In this document: one piece after another, positions 1 through 11,836 of the stretch
Position numbering within the stretch: position 1 is the first letter of the stretch
How the letters are laid out: the number at the start of each line of letters is the position of its first letter
NCBI RefSeq assembly: GCF_001412575.1
Contig: NZ_CP011834.1
Span: 1,860,001-1,924,000, forward strand
Length of the DNA: 64,000 nucleotides
DNA from: Limnohabitans sp. 103DPR2
Lineage (GTDB): Bacteria > Pseudomonadota > Gammaproteobacteria > Burkholderiales > Burkholderiaceae_C
Direction of reading: 5' to 3'
The notes under the pieces: model-generated
Databases searched by the model: none
Seen by the model: only the letters and a program-made list of their open reading frames with translations
Told to the model about the DNA's origin: nothing
Position numbers and translations under genes: made by a program

Positions 1-2
1 GT

Positions 3-113
3 GTTTGCGCCCAATGTGGCGCACACCTTGGCCATGTGTTTGAAGACGGTCCCGAACCCACAGGTTTGCGTTACTGCATGAATTCAGCTTCTTTGAATTT
101 CGAAAAAAAATAA
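3..113 (+). CDS. msrB: Peptide methionine-(R)-S-oxide reductase MsrB, C-terminal part (5' end outside window)
   Basis: The frame opening at base 3 encodes 36 residues that match the end of MsrB, which reduces the R epimer of methionine sulfoxide in proteins using thioredoxin. The second zinc-binding CxxC ([12 protein letters not shown]) is followed by [11 protein letters not shown], in which the Cys after RY is the catalytic residue of the family. The stop TAA at 111-113 is one base from the ATG of the next gene, so the two are probably co-transcribed. The N-terminal part, including the first CxxC, lies upstream of the window and cannot be checked. Confidence 0.93.
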   Translation, partial: VCAQCGAHLGHVFEDGPEPTGLRYCMNSASLNFEKK

Positions 114-114
114 G

Positions 115-687
115 ATGAAAATTGCACTCGATTTATTTCCCATCTTGTTATTTTTTGGGGCTTACAAATTTGCGGACATCTACGCGGCCACGGCTGTCTT
201 GATGGCCGCCACCGTCATTCAAAGTTTGTGGATGTACAAGCTAGACGGCAAGTTGGCCACCATGCAAAAAGCAACGCTGGGCTTGATTCTGGTTTTTGGT
301 AGCCTCACCCTTTTCTTGCACGATGAACGCTTCATCAAATTCAAACCCACCCTGCTTTATGGCTGCTTGGGCCTCGGATTATGGGTGTCGCAGTTTGTGT
401 TCAAAAAGAACTTTCTGAAGACCATGTTGGGTGCGCAAGTTAACTTGCCTCATGCCAATTGGCAATCCCTCAGTGTGGCTTGGACGATGTATTGCTTTTT
501 CATGGCCGCATTGAACGCTTACGTCGCCATTGAATTTACGACCGAAGAGTGGGTTAATTTTAAAATTTGGGGTTATGTCTTTCCATTGATGTTCATCGTT
601 GGAACAGGCATTTACATTGCAAAGCACATTCCTTCTGAAGAGGCTGAGACTTCTGTTAAGCCCGGTGACACGCCTCCTTCGCCATGA
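115..687 (+). CDS. ispZ: Inner membrane septation protein A (YciB/IspZ family)
   Basis: This 190-residue, very hydrophobic protein has the N-terminus typical of YciB/IspZ (MKIALDLFPILLFFGAYKF) and several membrane segments, roughly at residues 5-25, 28-42, 52-68, 80-95, 120-140 and 148-168. The family is an inner membrane protein linked to cell envelope synthesis and intracellular septation; its biochemical role is not settled. Length is normal. It starts one base after the msrB stop and its TGA overlaps the next ATG as ATGA, indicating translational coupling with the bolA-family gene. The tail after residue 170 is hydrophilic and Pro/Glu rich. Confidence 0.93.
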   Translation: MKIALDLFPILLFFGAYKFADIYAATAVLMAATVIQSLWMYKLDGKLATMQKATLGLILVFGSLTLFLHDERFIKFKPTLLYGCLGLGLWVSQFVFKKNFLKTMLGAQVNLPHANWQSLSVAWTMYCFFMAALNAYVAIEFTTEEWVNFKIWGYVFPLMFIVGTGIYIAKHIPSEEAETSVKPGDTPPSP

Positions 688-971
688 ACAAGCCCTTAAC
701 TTTACAAAACAATGAGCCTTGGCAACCCCTGATCGAACAGGTTTTGCGGCAGCGATTTCAGCCGACTTTTCTCGAAGTCATCGATGAAAGTTCACAGCAT
801 GCGGGCCATTCAGGTGCCACCGACAGCGGCATGAACAGTCATTTTAGGGTTCGCATCGCTTCTTCTCATTTTGAGAATATCAGCCGCGTTCAGCGCCATC
901 GTCTTGTGTATGATTCGCTCCAAGAATTCTTAGACAACGGTCTTCATGCCCTGGCCATAGAATTTCGATAA
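684..971 (+). CDS. BolA family protein
   Basis: This 95-residue protein matches the BolA family: a short alpha-beta fold with the segment FRVRIASSHFENISRVQRHR and the following LVYDSLQEFL ... GLHALAIEF. BolA proteins pair with monothiol glutaredoxins and take part in iron-sulfur cluster handling or transcriptional responses; which applies here cannot be told. The start overlaps the ispZ stop by four bases (ATGA). It lies 24 bases upstream of the parvulin ATG, so all four genes from msrB to the parvulin look like one transcript. I give no symbol because BolA, IbaG and other paralogues are not separable by eye. Confidence 0.9.
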   Translation: MNKPLTLQNNEPWQPLIEQVLRQRFQPTFLEVIDESSQHAGHSGATDSGMNSHFRVRIASSHFENISRVQRHRLVYDSLQEFLDNGLHALAIEFR

Positions 972-995
972 CTTTTAATTGATTTGAGGATCCCG

Positions 996-1769
996 ATGAA
1001 AATTTCTAAATTGGCCCTGAGTTTGGTGGCGGCATTCAGCATGTCTGCCTGGGCACAGAACTTGGCTGTGGTGAATGGCAAGCCTGTTCCCAGCTCACGC
1101 GTAGAAGCCCTGAAGCAGCAAGTTGAACGCTCTGGCCGACCTGTCACCCCCGAAATCTTGGCCCAGATCAAAGAAGAGCTGATTGCCCGCGAAATTTTCA
1201 TGCAAGAAGCCCGTAAGCGCGGTCTCGATGCCAGCGAAGATTACAAAGCACAACTTGAATTGGCACGCCAAAGCCTGTTGATTCGTGAACTCTTTGCCAA
1301 CTTCCAGAAAAAGAACCCCGTCACTGACGCCGAAATCAAAGCTGAATACGACAAGTTCGTGGCAGCCAATGGCGGCAAGGAATACCGTGCGCGTCACATC
1401 TTGGTTGAGAAAGAAGATGAAGCCAAGGCCCTGATTGCCGAGATCAAAAAAGGTGGCAAATTTGAAGATCTGGCCAAAAAGGCTTCTAAAGATCCAGGTT
1501 CTGGTGCCAATGGCGGTGACCTCGATTGGGCCAATGCGGCCAGCTATGTACCCGAGTTTTCAAATGCCATGGTGAAACTTGACAAAGGTCAGATGACAGA
1601 TGCGCCAGTGAAAAGCCAGTTTGGTTTTCACATCATTCGTGTGGACGATGTGCGCGAAGCTCAATTGCCTAAATTGGATGAAGTGAAACCCCAAATCACC
1701 CAGCAATTGACGCAATCTAAGCTGGGTAAATTCCAAGAAGACTTGCGCGCTAAAGCCAAGGTTCAGTAA
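996..1769 (+). CDS. Periplasmic parvulin-type peptidyl-prolyl cis-trans isomerase (PpiC/SurA-like)
   Basis: The 257-residue product has a signal peptide (MKISKLALSLVAAFSMSAWAQ, cleavage after AWA), an N-terminal SurA/PrsA-like helical part, and a parvulin domain at about residues 130-225 (YRARHILVE ... FEDLAKKASKDPGS ... GGDLDWA ... FGFHIIRVDD). Parvulins isomerise peptidyl-proline bonds and help outer membrane or exported proteins fold. I chose the ATG at 996 because GAGGA lies at 986-990; a TTG at 984 would overlap this ribosome binding site. A hairpin terminator follows 48 bases after the stop. It has a single parvulin domain, so it is not SurA itself. Confidence 0.92.
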   Translation: MKISKLALSLVAAFSMSAWAQNLAVVNGKPVPSSRVEALKQQVERSGRPVTPEILAQIKEELIAREIFMQEARKRGLDASEDYKAQLELARQSLLIRELFANFQKKNPVTDAEIKAEYDKFVAANGGKEYRARHILVEKEDEAKALIAEIKKGGKFEDLAKKASKDPGSGANGGDLDWANAASYVPEFSNAMVKLDKGQMTDAPVKSQFGFHIIRVDDVREAQLPKLDEVKPQITQQLTQSKLGKFQEDLRAKAKVQ

Positions 1770-1817
1770 GACAAGCAGAACTGCAACGCATCCGCGACGC
1801 GGTTCTTCTCGGAAGAA

Positions 1818-1853
1818 AGCACTGAACACCGAAAGGTGTCAGTGCTTTTTTTT
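1818..1853 (+). terminator. Rho-independent terminator after the msrB-parvulin operon
   Basis: The arms AGCACTG/CAGTGCT and ACACC/GGTGT, separated by one bulged A, enclose a GAAA tetraloop and are followed by eight T residues. This is a textbook intrinsic terminator for the plus strand. It abuts the stop codon of purL on the other strand, and the reverse reading has only a poor T tract. Confidence 0.9.
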
Positions 1854-4800
1854 ATTTCAGCCAGCGACGCGCGTTTTGCCACATGCGCAACCATGGGCTG
1901 TGCGATGAAATATCACCCGTGGTGAAACTCATTTGAACGTTGCGGAACACACGCTCAGGATGCGGCATCATGGCTGTAAAGCGACCGTCGGCCGTTGTCA
2001 CTGCCGTCAAGCCAGCAGGACTGCCATTGGGATTGGCGGGGTAGGCTTCTGTGGCGGCACCCCAGTTGTCCACGAAACGCATGGCGCCAATCGCTCTGTT
2101 AGCATTGCCGCGGTATTTGAAATTTGCATAGCCTTCACCGTGCGCCACTGCGATGGGCAAACGACTACCGGCCATGTCTTGGAAAAACAGACTGGGCGAC
2201 GGCAAGACTTCCACCATGGAGAGACGCGCTTCAAAGCGTTCACTTTGGTTGGTGGTGAAGCGTGGCCAATCTTGTGCGCCAGGAATGATGTCTGCCAACT
2301 CAGCAAACATCTGGCAACCATTGCAAACACCCAAGCCAAAGGTATCTTGGCGCGCAAAGTAAGATTTAAATTGTTCTGACAAGGCGGGATTGAATGTGAT
2401 GCTGCGGGCCCAACCAATGCCTGCGCCCAAGGTGTCACCGTAACTGAAACCCCCGCAAGCCACCAAGCCTTGAAAGTCTTTCAAGCTGACCCGACCCCTT
2501 TGCAAATCTGTCATGTGAACATCGTGCGATTCAAAACCGGCTTCTGCGAATGCATAGGCCATTTCCACATGCGAGTTGACGCCCTGCTCACGCAGAATGG
2601 CCACTTTGGGTTTGGCCAAATTCAACCAGGGTGCCGCTACATTCTCCTCTGGCTTGAATGTCAAAGCGACGTGCAAACCAGGATTGGCAGGGTTACCTGC
2701 TGAAGCGTGTTCGCTGTCTGCGCAAACGGGGTTGTCACGCTGTTGGCAAATTTTCCAACTGACGCTGTCCCAAACTTGGTGGAGGTCTTCTAATTTGGCA
2801 GAAAATATCTCTTGGGTGTCACGCCAAATGCTGATCTCGCCAACACCTTTTTGAACCGCTGCTTGCACAGGGCGCGTTTTACCAATGACGTGGCTGTGTT
2901 TGGACAAGCCATGATCACGCAAGGCTTGCATCACTTCCCCGCGATCTTGGGTGTTGATTTGAATCACCACGCCCAGTTCTTCATTGAACAAGGCTTTGAG
3001 TGTCAATTCATGACGACGAGCGCTGACTTGTTGAGCCCAGTTTTTGGCATCGCCATGGTCGGCACGGCTGTCTGAAATGCCATCGCCCTCTGTCACCAGC
3101 ATGTCCAAATTAAGCGCTACGCCCACTTGTCCGGCAAAACACATTTCAGCCACGGCACAGAACAAGCCGCCATCACTGCGATCGTGATACGCCAGCAGTT
3201 TGTCTTGGGCGCGCAATTGATTGATCACTTTGACCAAGTTGACCAAATTGGCGGGCGTTTCCAAATCAGGCACCTGATCGCCCGATTGATTGAGCACCTG
3301 ACTCAAGATGCTGCCACCCATGCGCGATTGGCCATGGCTGAGATCAATCAGAATGAGCGACGTGTCATCCAAGGTGGCATTCAATTGAGGCGTGAGCGTT
3401 CTACGCACATCCGGCAAACTGGCGAAGGCACTGACAATCAAACTGACTGGCGACGTCACTTTGCGTGTTTGACCATCCACGGCCCACTGGGTTTTCATCG
3501 ACAAACTGTCTTTGCCCACGGGAATTGACACACCCAGTGCGGGGCACAGTTCAAGACCAACCGCTTTGACGGTTTCATACAACGCAGCATCTTCACCCGG
3601 TTCGCCGCAAGCTGCCATCCAATTGGCGCTGAGTTTGACTCGGTCGAGTTCAATGGGTGCCGCCAACAAATTGGTAATGGCTTCAGCCACGGCCATACGA
3701 CCCGATGCCGCTGCGTCAACGCTGGCCAATGGCGTGCGTTCGCCCATGCTCATGGCCTCACCTTGGAAACTTTGATAGTCGGCCAAGGTGACTGCGCAAT
3801 CGGCCACGGGCACTTGCCATGGACCGACCATTTGATCTCTGTGCGTCAAGCCGCCCACGGTGCGGTCACCAATGGTGATGAGGAAACGTTTGGAAGCCAC
3901 AGTAGGATGGCTCAAGACTTGAACCACTGCGTCTTGCAAATCAACACCGGTGAGATTGAGCGGCGTGATATTGCGCTTGAGCGACTTCACATCACGGTGC
4001 ATTTTGGGCGGCTTGCCCAACAGCACATTCATCGGCATGTTGACAGGATTTTCGGTTTCAGGCGATGTGGCTTGGTCATCGGCCAAAATCAATTGTCGCT
4101 CTTCAGTGGCAACACCTACGACGGCAAATGGGCAACGCTCGCGCTCGCAAAAGGCTTTGAATTGAGACAAAGATTCAGGTGCGATGGCCAAGACGTAGCG
4201 CTCTTGACTTTCGTTGGACCAAATTTCTTTGGGTGACAAGCCAGAAGCTTCCAAAGGCACTGCGCGCAAATCAAAACGCGCCCCACGACCTGCGTCGTTG
4301 GTGAGTTCTGGGAAGGCATTGGACAAACCGCCGGCCCCCACATCGTGAATCGCCAAAATAGGATTGTCTTTGCCCATCACCCAGCAATGGTTGATGACCT
4401 CTTGCGCGCGACGTTCAATTTCAGGATTGCCACGTTGAACAGAATCGAAATCCAAGTTGGCTGCGTTGGTGCCGGATGCCATGGAACTGGCCGCACTGCC
4501 TCCCATGCCAATCAGCATGCCTGGGCCGCCCAATTGAATCAGCAGCGTGCCCGCAGGAAATTGGATCTTTTGGGTTTGAATGTCGTCGATGACGCCCAAG
4601 CCTCCCGCAATCATGATGGGCTTGTGATAACCCCGCAAAACACCGTCCACTTCTTGTTCATATTCACGAAAGTAACCCAACAAGTTAGGACGGCCAAATT
4701 CATTGTTGAACGCTGCGCCCCCCAATGGGCCTTCGGTCATGATCTGCAACGGACTGGCCATGTGATCAGGTTTACCGTGTGGACTGTTCCACAATTTGGA

Positions 4801-5838
4801 GACTGTAAATCCTGTTAAACCGGCTTTGGGTTTGGAGCCTCGTCCTGTCGCACCTTCGTCACGAATCTCACCACCTGCCCCGGTTGAAGCGCCAGGGAAA
4901 GGCGAAATGGCGGTGGGATGGTTGTGCGTCTCAACTTTCATCAACACATGGTGAAGCGCTTTTTCTTTGGCATAGGCGCCACCATTTTTCGCGACAAAGC
5001 GTTCAACTTCATGGCCCGTCATGATGGACGCGTTGTCTGAATACGCCACAACAGTGTGTTGAGGGTTTTGCTGATGGGTATGGCGAATCATGCCAAACAA
5101 GCTATGAGATTGGGCTTGTCCATCGATGGTGAATTGGGCGTTGAAAATTTTATGACGGCAGTGCTCGCTGTTGGCCTGCGCAAACATCATCAACTCAACG
5201 TCCGTAGGATTGCGCCCCAGTTGCTGAAATGAATTGAGCAAATAATCAATTTCGTCCTCGGCTAAGGCCAAGCCAAATTCTTGATTGGCCTTGACCAATG
5301 CTGTGCGTCCACCCTTCATCACATCCACATGCAAAAGGGGTTGCGCTTGAAGTTCTGTGAACAGGGCCAATGCATCTTCGCGTTTTGCAAGGATGGACTC
5401 TGTCATGCGGTCGTGCAACAAATCGGCCAAAGCCAACTGAATTTGTGGCTGCAGGTTTTGCACCTGAGATGCAGAACGCATTTGCAAGCGGTATTCAACC
5501 AAGCGTTCGATGCGGCGAACCGTCAGGCCACAGTTGTGTGCAATGTCCGTGGCTTTGGATGCCCATGGTGACACTGTCCCTAAACGAGGCGATACACAAA
5601 GGTGCCAATCCAATTTGCTGTTGGCCGTGGGCACTGCAGGGTCACCGTAAGTCAGCAGGGAAGCTAGAACCTTCTGTGCATCGTCTGAGAGGGGCGACTC
5701 GCTGGCAACGAGGTGGAGGAAGTGGCCAGACAGACCCGTCACATCGGGGCAAATGACCTGCAGGCGCGGCAGAAGTTGCTGAATACGGAATTCGCTGAGG
5801 GCGTTGCCGCCGTCCAAGATGAGAGTTTGCAGGGTCAC
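1852..5838 (-). CDS. purL: Phosphoribosylformylglycinamidine synthase
   Basis: PurL converts FGAR, glutamine and ATP to FGAM, the fourth step of de novo purine synthesis. This is the large single-chain form (1328 residues from the GTG chosen here), as in other proteobacteria. The N-terminal PurS-like and linker regions lead into two AIRS-like ATP-binding halves ([32 protein letters not shown]). A C-terminal class I glutaminase starts near residue 1070, with the nucleophile in GVCNGCQMF and the His-Glu of PHPERVF. I prefer GTG at 5838 (protein starting [18 protein letters not shown]) because family members begin with MTL; the frame is also open from a TTG at 5874. The gene stands alone, divergent from map. 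Confidence 0.97.
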   Translation of the reverse strand: MTLQTLILDGGNALSEFRIQQLLPRLQVICPDVTGLSGHFLHLVASESPLSDDAQKVLASLLTYGDPAVPTANSKLDWHLCVSPRLGTVSPWASKATDIAHNCGLTVRRIERLVEYRLQMRSASQVQNLQPQIQLALADLLHDRMTESILAKREDALALFTELQAQPLLHVDVMKGGRTALVKANQEFGLALAEDEIDYLLNSFQQLGRNPTDVELMMFAQANSEHCRHKIFNAQFTIDGQAQSHSLFGMIRHTHQQNPQHTVVAYSDNASIMTGHEVERFVAKNGGAYAKEKALHHVLMKVETHNHPTAISPFPGASTGAGGEIRDEGATGRGSKPKAGLTGFTVSKLWNSPHGKPDHMASPLQIMTEGPLGGAAFNNEFGRPNLLGYFREYEQEVDGVLRGYHKPIMIAGGLGVIDDIQTQKIQFPAGTLLIQLGGPGMLIGMGGSAASSMASGTNAANLDFDSVQRGNPEIERRAQEVINHCWVMGKDNPILAIHDVGAGGLSNAFPELTNDAGRGARFDLRAVPLEASGLSPKEIWSNESQERYVLAIAPESLSQFKAFCERERCPFAVVGVATEERQLILADDQATSPETENPVNMPMNVLLGKPPKMHRDVKSLKRNITPLNLTGVDLQDAVVQVLSHPTVASKRFLITIGDRTVGGLTHRDQMVGPWQVPVADCAVTLADYQSFQGEAMSMGERTPLASVDAAASGRMAVAEAITNLLAAPIELDRVKLSANWMAACGEPGEDAALYETVKAVGLELCPALGVSIPVGKDSLSMKTQWAVDGQTRKVTSPVSLIVSAFASLPDVRRTLTPQLNATLDDTSLILIDLSHGQSRMGGSILSQVLNQSGDQVPDLETPANLVNLVKVINQLRAQDKLLAYHDRSDGGLFCAVAEMCFAGQVGVALNLDMLVTEGDGISDSRADHGDAKNWAQQVSARRHELTLKALFNEELGVVIQINTQDRGEVMQALRDHGLSKHSHVIGKTRPVQAAVQKGVGEISIWRDTQEIFSAKLEDLHQVWDSVSWKICQQRDNPVCADSEHASAGNPANPGLHVALTFKPEENVAAPWLNLAKPKVAILREQGVNSHVEMAYAFAEAGFESHDVHMTDLQRGRVSLKDFQGLVACGGFSYGDTLGAGIGWARSITFNPALSEQFKSYFARQDTFGLGVCNGCQMFAELADIIPGAQDWPRFTTNQSERFEARLSMVEVLPSPSLFFQDMAGSRLPIAVAHGEGYANFKYRGNANRAIGAMRFVDNWGAATEAYPANPNGSPAGLTAVTTADGRFTAMMPHPERVFRNVQMSFTTGDISSHSPWLRMWQNARRWLK

Positions 5839-5930
5839 AGGGTGGCCTTGAGGGCAGTAGGGAAAGTGTCTCAAATGCCGCTGACTGGGGCACTGAACGA
5901 GTGCTTATTTTAACCGCTGACAAGTCCATT

Positions 5931-5969
5931 TTGAGCAAAGTTATCCGTTGGATGGGATAATCACCCCCC
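5931..5969 (+). promoter_or_regulatory. Candidate extended -10 promoter directly before map
   Basis: TGGGATAAT at 5953-5961 fits an extended -10 element (TGn plus GATAAT). A TTGAGC at 5931-5936 is a possible -35, with a long 19-base spacer. Eight bases, nearly all C, separate the -10 from the ATG, and the only purine at normal start-site distance is the A of the ATG itself. No Shine-Dalgarno sequence is present. This is a by-eye prediction. Confidence 0.45.
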
Positions 5970-6773
5970 ATGACGATCACCCCCAAAGACCCCCAAGGCG
6001 CAGAAGGCATGCGAGTCGCCGGCCGACTGGCTTCCGAAGTACTCGATTATTTGACACCCTTTGTGGTGCCAGGTGTCACCACCAACGAACTGGACAAATT
6101 GGCCCACGATTACATGGTCAATGTTCAAGGCACCATTCCAGCCCCACTGAACTACCAGCCCCCAGGTTATTCGCCCTATCCCAAATCCATTTGCACTTCC
6201 ATTAACCATCAGGTTTGCCACGGCATCCCCAATGAGAAAGCCTTGAAAAAAGGTGACATCGTCAACATTGACATCACTGTCATCAAAGATGGGTGGCATG
6301 GCGACACCAGCCGCATGTTCATGGTGGGCGACGTTTCCATTGCGGCCAAAAGACTTTGCAACGCCACCTACGAAGCCATGTGGCATGGCATTGCGCAAGT
6401 CAAACCGGGCGCTCGCTTAGGCGACATTGGTTGGGCCATTCAAAAATTCGCTGAGAACATGGGCTTTTCCATTGTTCGTGAGTTTTGCGGTCATGGCATT
6501 GGGCGCGTGTTTCATGAGGAGCCTCAAGTTTTGCATTATGGAAAACCTGGCACCTTGGAGGAACTCAAGCCGGGCATGACCTTCACCATTGAACCCATGA
6601 TCAACGCTGGTAAGCGCGAGATCAAGGAAATGGGCGATGGTTGGACCATCGTCACCAAAGACCGCTCTTTGTCAGCCCAGTGGGAACACACCATCTTGGT
6701 GACGGATACATGCTACGAAGTCCTGACTTTGTCAGCAGGAAGCCCACCCGTTCCCGCTTTCATCAAGGGCTAA
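5970..6773 (+). CDS. map: Methionine aminopeptidase, type I
   Basis: Map removes the N-terminal methionine from nascent proteins in the cytoplasm and is usually essential. The 267-residue protein has the type I catalytic fold without an N-terminal extension. The five metal ligands of the family are visible: D101 and D112 (in [16 protein letters not shown]), H175 ([12 protein letters not shown]), E208 (FTIEPM) and E239 (QWEHT); H84 in VCHGIP is the substrate-binding His. The ATG at 5970 aligns with the family N-terminus, although no ribosome binding site precedes it. glnD follows four bases after the stop, an arrangement common in proteobacteria. Confidence 0.97.
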   Translation: MTITPKDPQGAEGMRVAGRLASEVLDYLTPFVVPGVTTNELDKLAHDYMVNVQGTIPAPLNYQPPGYSPYPKSICTSINHQVCHGIPNEKALKKGDIVNIDITVIKDGWHGDTSRMFMVGDVSIAAKRLCNATYEAMWHGIAQVKPGARLGDIGWAIQKFAENMGFSIVREFCGHGIGRVFHEEPQVLHYGKPGTLEELKPGMTFTIEPMINAGKREIKEMGDGWTIVTKDRSLSAQWEHTILVTDTCYEVLTLSAGSPPVPAFIKG

Positions 6774-6777
6774 GACC

Positions 6778-9411
6778 ATGGCTGACTTGTCGGCATTTCG
6801 AGACTCCTATCGTCAAGAAAAGCAGGCGCTGTGGGCCAACATTGCCAACAGCGCAGCCAATGGCCGTGGCTTGAAACGCAGCCTGATGCGATTGGCCACG
6901 CTGGCCGACAAATTATTGATCCAACTGTGGAACCAAGCTGGCTTTGACAATGGTGAAAGCCTCATTGCCGTCGGCGGTTTTGGACGGGGCGAGTTGTTCC
7001 CCTCCTCCGACTTGGATGTCCTGGTCTTGTTGCCCGACCACGCCAATCCTGATGCGTCAGAAGAACTCAAAACCAAACTTGAGAATTTCATCGGCAGTTG
7101 CTGGGACAGCGGTTTGGAAATTGGGTCGAGTGTCCGTACCCTCAAGGATTGCCTAGAGGAGTCTGCCAAAGACATCACGGTGCAAACTTCGCTGCTCGAG
7201 AGCCGCTACATCACCGGCAGCAAATCTTTGTTTGCGAAGTTTCAAAGTAGCTACCAAGCCGCCATGGACCCCCATGCTTTTTTTGTAGCCAAATCACTGG
7301 AACTTCAGCAGCGCCACAACAAATTTGAAAACACGCCCTATTCTCTTGAGCCCAATTGCAAAGAATCACCTGGTGGTTTGCGCGATTTGCAAATCATCTT
7401 GTGGGTCACACGGGCTGCAGGCTTGGGAAGTACTTGGGACGATTTGGCAATCAAAGGTTTGGCCACTCCTTTAGAAGTTAAGCAGATCAAACGCAACGAA
7501 GCCGTTTTAAGCCTCATCCGCGCAAGGCTTCATTTGCTGGCCAAACGTCGAGAAGATCGCTTGGTTTTTGATTTGCAACATGCACTGGCCGAAAGTTTTG
7601 GGTATCAAGCCAAAAGTACACCAGAGGGCAAGCACACCCAGCGCGCCAGTGAAGTGCTGATGCGTCAATACTACTGGGCTGCCAAGGCCGTGACGCAGTT
7701 GAACCAAATTTTGATGCTCAACATCGAAGCGTATCTGCAAGCGCAACGCGGCGACATTCGCATTGAAGTGAGGCGTTTGAACGATCATTTTGACGAACGC
7801 AATGGTTTGTTGGAAGTGGCACAAGATGACTTGTACCAAAAGCACCCACACGCCATTCTTGAGACATTCTTGATGTACCAGCAAACGCACGGCGTGAAGG
7901 GCCTGTCAGCCAAAACCTTGCGTGCGCTCTACAACGTTCGCAACGTCATGGATGCCAAGTTTCGGCGCGATCCTGTCAACCGCGCTACATTTCTGAAAAT
8001 TTTGCAGGAAAGCCAAGGCATCACGCATGCACTTCGCTTGATGAACCAAACTTCCGTGTTGGGTCGATACCTGTGGGTGTTCAGAAACATTGTGGGTCAG
8101 ATGCAGCACGATCTGTTTCACGTCTATACCGTGGACCAGCACATCATGATGGTCTTGCGCAACGTCCGCCGTTTTTTCATTGCAGACCATGCGCACGAGT
8201 ACCCATTTTGCTCTCAACTTGCAGCAGGATGGGACAAGCCCTACATCCTCTACACAGCCGCCCTGTTTCACGACATCGCCAAAGGGCGCGGTGGCGATCA
8301 CTCGAAGTTGGGTGTGGCTGAAGTTCAACAATTTTGCAGGCAACACGGTATCCCCAAAGAAGATGCCAAGCTGATTGCTTTCTTGGTCGGGGAGCACTTG
8401 ACCATGAGCCATGTGGCTCAAAAGGAAGACTTGAGCGATCCGGACGTCGTTGCAGCGTTTGCCAAACGTGTGGGCAACGAACGTCATTTAACGGCCCTGT
8501 ACCTGCTGACAGTGGCCGACATTCGTGGCACCAGTCCCAAAGTGTGGAATGCCTGGAAAGGCAAGTTACTCGAAGATTTGTACAGATACACCTTGCGCGT
8601 GTTGGGCGGTCGTGCGCCTGATGCCAATGCCGAAATTGAAGCCCGTAAACGTGATGCCTTGATTGAATTGGCACGTCACTCCGAACCGCACGATGGCCAA
8701 AAGGCATTATGGGATACCTTGGACGTGGGCTACTTTATGCGCCATGATGCCAGCGAAATTGCTTGGCATGCACGCCAACTGTCGCGCTACGTTGCTAAAC
8801 CTGGAGAAACCGCCATAGCCAACTTAGATGGCAAAAGCATCGTTCGCGCACGCATCTCCCCCATCGGCGAAGGCTTGCAGATTTTGGTTTACACCGCCGA
8901 TCAACCCGATTTGTTTGCGCGCATTTGCGGCTATTTTGATCAAGCCGGATTTAGCATTTTGGATGCCAAAATTCACACCGCCAACAATGGCTACGCCCTC
9001 GATACATTCCAAGTGGTGACGTCTTTGCTCCCGGAGCATTACCGTGAGTTGATCACCATGGTGGAATCTGGGTTGTGCAGCACCATTGACCGTCAAGGAA
9101 CTCTGCCCGCGCCTACAAAAGGACGTGTCTCTCGGCGTGTGAAAAATTTCCCCATTGCACCCCGCATCACCTTGCACCCCGACGAAAAAGCCCAAAGCTG
9201 GCTCTTGGGTATTTCGGCAAGCGATCGACTGGGTTTGCTTTACAGCGTGGCAACCGTGCTGGCAAAGCACGGTATCAGCCTCAAGTTGGCCAAGATCAGT
9301 ACCTTGGGTGAACGTGTCGAAGACACCTTCTTAATTGAAGGATCAGCCTTGCAACACAACCGTGAGCAAATTGAAATTGAGACCGAGTTGTTGCAAGTCT
9401 TGCAGGCTTGA
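6778..9411 (+). CDS. glnD: Bifunctional [protein-PII] uridylyltransferase / uridylyl-removing enzyme
   Basis: GlnD senses glutamine and adds or removes UMP on PII proteins, setting the nitrogen response. The 877-residue product has the full domain order: nucleotidyltransferase motif near residue 66 ([17 protein letters not shown]), an HD hydrolase domain ([13 protein letters not shown] and [15 protein letters not shown], near residues 440-500), and two C-terminal ACT domains near 700 and 808 ([34 protein letters not shown]), which bind glutamine in the family. The gene follows map by four bases and is probably co-transcribed with it. It converges on ygiQ with 34 bases between the stops and no evident hairpin. 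Confidence 0.96.
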   Translation: MADLSAFRDSYRQEKQALWANIANSAANGRGLKRSLMRLATLADKLLIQLWNQAGFDNGESLIAVGGFGRGELFPSSDLDVLVLLPDHANPDASEELKTKLENFIGSCWDSGLEIGSSVRTLKDCLEESAKDITVQTSLLESRYITGSKSLFAKFQSSYQAAMDPHAFFVAKSLELQQRHNKFENTPYSLEPNCKESPGGLRDLQIILWVTRAAGLGSTWDDLAIKGLATPLEVKQIKRNEAVLSLIRARLHLLAKRREDRLVFDLQHALAESFGYQAKSTPEGKHTQRASEVLMRQYYWAAKAVTQLNQILMLNIEAYLQAQRGDIRIEVRRLNDHFDERNGLLEVAQDDLYQKHPHAILETFLMYQQTHGVKGLSAKTLRALYNVRNVMDAKFRRDPVNRATFLKILQESQGITHALRLMNQTSVLGRYLWVFRNIVGQMQHDLFHVYTVDQHIMMVLRNVRRFFIADHAHEYPFCSQLAAGWDKPYILYTAALFHDIAKGRGGDHSKLGVAEVQQFCRQHGIPKEDAKLIAFLVGEHLTMSHVAQKEDLSDPDVVAAFAKRVGNERHLTALYLLTVADIRGTSPKVWNAWKGKLLEDLYRYTLRVLGGRAPDANAEIEARKRDALIELARHSEPHDGQKALWDTLDVGYFMRHDASEIAWHARQLSRYVAKPGETAIANLDGKSIVRARISPIGEGLQILVYTADQPDLFARICGYFDQAGFSILDAKIHTANNGYALDTFQVVTSLLPEHYRELITMVESGLCSTIDRQGTLPAPTKGRVSRRVKNFPIAPRITLHPDEKAQSWLLGISASDRLGLLYSVATVLAKHGISLKLAKISTLGERVEDTFLIEGSALQHNREQIEIETELLQVLQA

Positions 9412-9445
9412 AGCTGCCTAGTCGCCGCATCGGATCAGGCCTTGC

Positions 9446-11836
9446 TTAGCGCTTTTTGCGCGGTGGCAAACCTGTATGCTGGGTCAGCACTTGGCCCTTG
9501 CGGGGTGAACCCGTGGGGGTGCTGTTCTTGCGGCGCGCACTCTGATACTCATCCGACAAAGGTTGCCACGTAGGAATGAGGTGGTGTTTGCCATTGCCAA
9601 TCAAGTCAGCACGGCCCATTGCTTTCAAGGCGTCCCGCAACAAGGGCCAGTGATTGGCATCGTGGTAACGCAAGAAAGCCTTGTGCAAACGACGACGCTT
9701 CTCCCCTTTCACAACATCCACTTTTTCACTGTCGCGTGTCACTTTGCGCAGCGGATTGCGTGTGGTGTGGTACATGGCCGTGGCGCTTGCCATCGGACTG
9801 GGGTAGAAAGTTTGAACTTGGTCTGCTCTGAAACCGTTTTTCTTGAGCCAGATGGCCAAATTCATCATGTCTTCGTCACTGGTGCCTGGATGAGCCGCAA
9901 TGAAATAAGGCACCAAAAATTGTTTCTTGCCCGCTTCTGCGCTGAACTTGTCGAACATGCTTTTGAAGCGATCGTAAGTGCCAATGCCGGGCTTCATCAT
10001 TTTGGACAGCGGACCCGTCTCGGTGTGCTCAGGCGCAATTTTCAAATAGCCACCGACATGGTGCGTCACCAACTCTTTAACGTACTCTGGACTCTGAACG
10101 GCCAAGTCATAACGCAAACCAGAACCAATCAGAATTTTCTTGATGCCCTTGATGCTGCGGGCTTTGCGGTACATCTGAACCAAGGGACCGTGGTCGGTGG
10201 TGAGGTTGCTGCAAATGCCGGGGAACACACAACTGGGTTTGCGACACGCCGCTTCAATCTCGGGACTTTTGCATCCCAATCGGTACATGTTGGCCGTAGG
10301 GCCGCCGAGGTCTGAAATAACCCCCGTGAAGCCTTTGACTTTGTCTCGAATGTCTTCAATTTCTCGCAGCACGGAGGCTTCACTTCGACTTTGAATGATG
10401 CGACCTTCGTGTTCGGTGATTGAACAGAAAGTACACCCGCCAAAGCAACCTCGCATGATGTTGACCGAAAAGCGAATCATCTCCCATGCAGGAATTTTGG
10501 TTGCTCCATCGTGCGAACCATTTTCGTCTGCATAGCTGGGATGAGGACTGCGTGCATAGGGCAAGTCAAACACCGCATCCATTTCAGCCGTTGTCAAAGG
10601 AATAGGGGGGGGTGTAATCCACACATCACGCGCTGTATGGTCTTCGCCATGGGCTTGAACCAAACAACGTGCATTGCCCGGATTGGTCTCCAAATGCAAC
10701 ACACGATTGGCGTGCGCATACAAGACGGGATCGCTTTTAACTTGCTCATAACTGGGCAAGCGAATCACACTTCGATCTCGGGGAGGCACCTTGTGCAAGC
10801 CTTTGCCTTTGAGCGCTGGCATGTTGGGGTTAGACACAAACTGAAGGGTTTGTTCTGTTTTCAAATTCGAAAGGCTGGCTTTGGCATTCTCTTGATTTGC
10901 CACAGCCTGTGCTTCATCCTCACGGGCACAACTGGCGCCATTGCTTTTGGCCTGCTCCGAAATCATCAAATACGGATTGATGTGTGCTTCGACATGCCCT
11001 GGAGAATCAACGGTGGTAGAGTCAATTTCAAACCAGCCTTCAGGCGTTTGACGGCGCACAAACGCAGTACCTCGAACATCCGTAATTTCTTGCACAGGGA
11101 CTTTGGCGGCCAAACGGTGCGCAATTTCAACCACAGCACGCTCGGCATTGCCATACAACAACAAGTCACATTTGCTGTCAACCACGATGGAGCGGCGAAC
11201 CTTGTCTGACCAGTAATCGTAGTGTGCAATGCGGCGCAGAGAACCCTCGATGCCACCCAAAACAATGGGCACATCTGGAAACGCTTCACGGCATCGTTGG
11301 CTGTAGACAATGGCAGCACGGTCGGGGCGTTTTCCACCGATATCGCCGGAGGTGTAGGCATCATCAGAACGAATTTTGCGATCCGCCGTGTACCGGTTGA
11401 TCATGGAATCCATGTTGCCAGCCGTAACGCCCCAAAACAAATTGGGTTTGCCCAAGGCTTTGAATGGTTCAGCGCTTTGCCAGTCAGGCTGGGCAATGAT
11501 GCCGACCCTGAAACCTTGCGCCTCAAGCATGCGGCCAATGACAGCCATGCCGAAGCTTGGGTGATCAACATAGGCATCGCCTGTGACCAAAATGATGTCG
11601 CAACTGTCCCAACCCAGCTGGGTCATTTCTGAACGGCTCATGGGCAAAAACGGGGCCGTGCCAAAGCGCGCTGCCCAGAACTTGCGATAACTGGTCAGGG
11701 GTTTCGCTTCACGCGGAAAAAAGGAGACATCGACGAAGGCGTTCATGAACCAATCTGGAGAGGAATTCCCCGAGTTTAGAGCCTCTACAAGGTCTGTGTC
11801 GGTTGAAAGGTCTTTCTCATCCGATAATTGAGCCAT
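9446..11836 (-). CDS. ygiQ: YgiQ family radical SAM protein
   Basis: This large radical SAM protein of unknown substrate carries the cluster motif [10 protein letters not shown] near residue 460, with the usual YgiQ surroundings (MRGCFGG before it, [11 protein letters not shown] after it). The N-terminal part has the family signatures [19 protein letters not shown] and [19 protein letters not shown]. Around residues 285-345 a polar, low-complexity stretch looks like an insertion before the radical SAM domain. The start is uncertain: ATG 11836, ATG 11842 and ATG 11746 are all possible, none with a good ribosome binding site, and the frame stays open to 11878. The two upstream choices overlap the yigZ start on the other strand. 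The C-terminus is basic (GLPPRKKR). Confidence 0.92.
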   Translation of the reverse strand: MAQLSDEKDLSTDTDLVEALNSGNSSPDWFMNAFVDVSFFPREAKPLTSYRKFWAARFGTAPFLPMSRSEMTQLGWDSCDIILVTGDAYVDHPSFGMAVIGRMLEAQGFRVGIIAQPDWQSAEPFKALGKPNLFWGVTAGNMDSMINRYTADRKIRSDDAYTSGDIGGKRPDRAAIVYSQRCREAFPDVPIVLGGIEGSLRRIAHYDYWSDKVRRSIVVDSKCDLLLYGNAERAVVEIAHRLAAKVPVQEITDVRGTAFVRRQTPEGWFEIDSTTVDSPGHVEAHINPYLMISEQAKSNGASCAREDEAQAVANQENAKASLSNLKTEQTLQFVSNPNMPALKGKGLHKVPPRDRSVIRLPSYEQVKSDPVLYAHANRVLHLETNPGNARCLVQAHGEDHTARDVWITPPPIPLTTAEMDAVFDLPYARSPHPSYADENGSHDGATKIPAWEMIRFSVNIMRGCFGGCTFCSITEHEGRIIQSRSEASVLREIEDIRDKVKGFTGVISDLGGPTANMYRLGCKSPEIEAACRKPSCVFPGICSNLTTDHGPLVQMYRKARSIKGIKKILIGSGLRYDLAVQSPEYVKELVTHHVGGYLKIAPEHTETGPLSKMMKPGIGTYDRFKSMFDKFSAEAGKKQFLVPYFIAAHPGTSDEDMMNLAIWLKKNGFRADQVQTFYPSPMASATAMYHTTRNPLRKVTRDSEKVDVVKGEKRRRLHKAFLRYHDANHWPLLRDALKAMGRADLIGNGKHHLIPTWQPLSDEYQSARRKNSTPTGSPRKGQVLTQHTGLPPRKKR

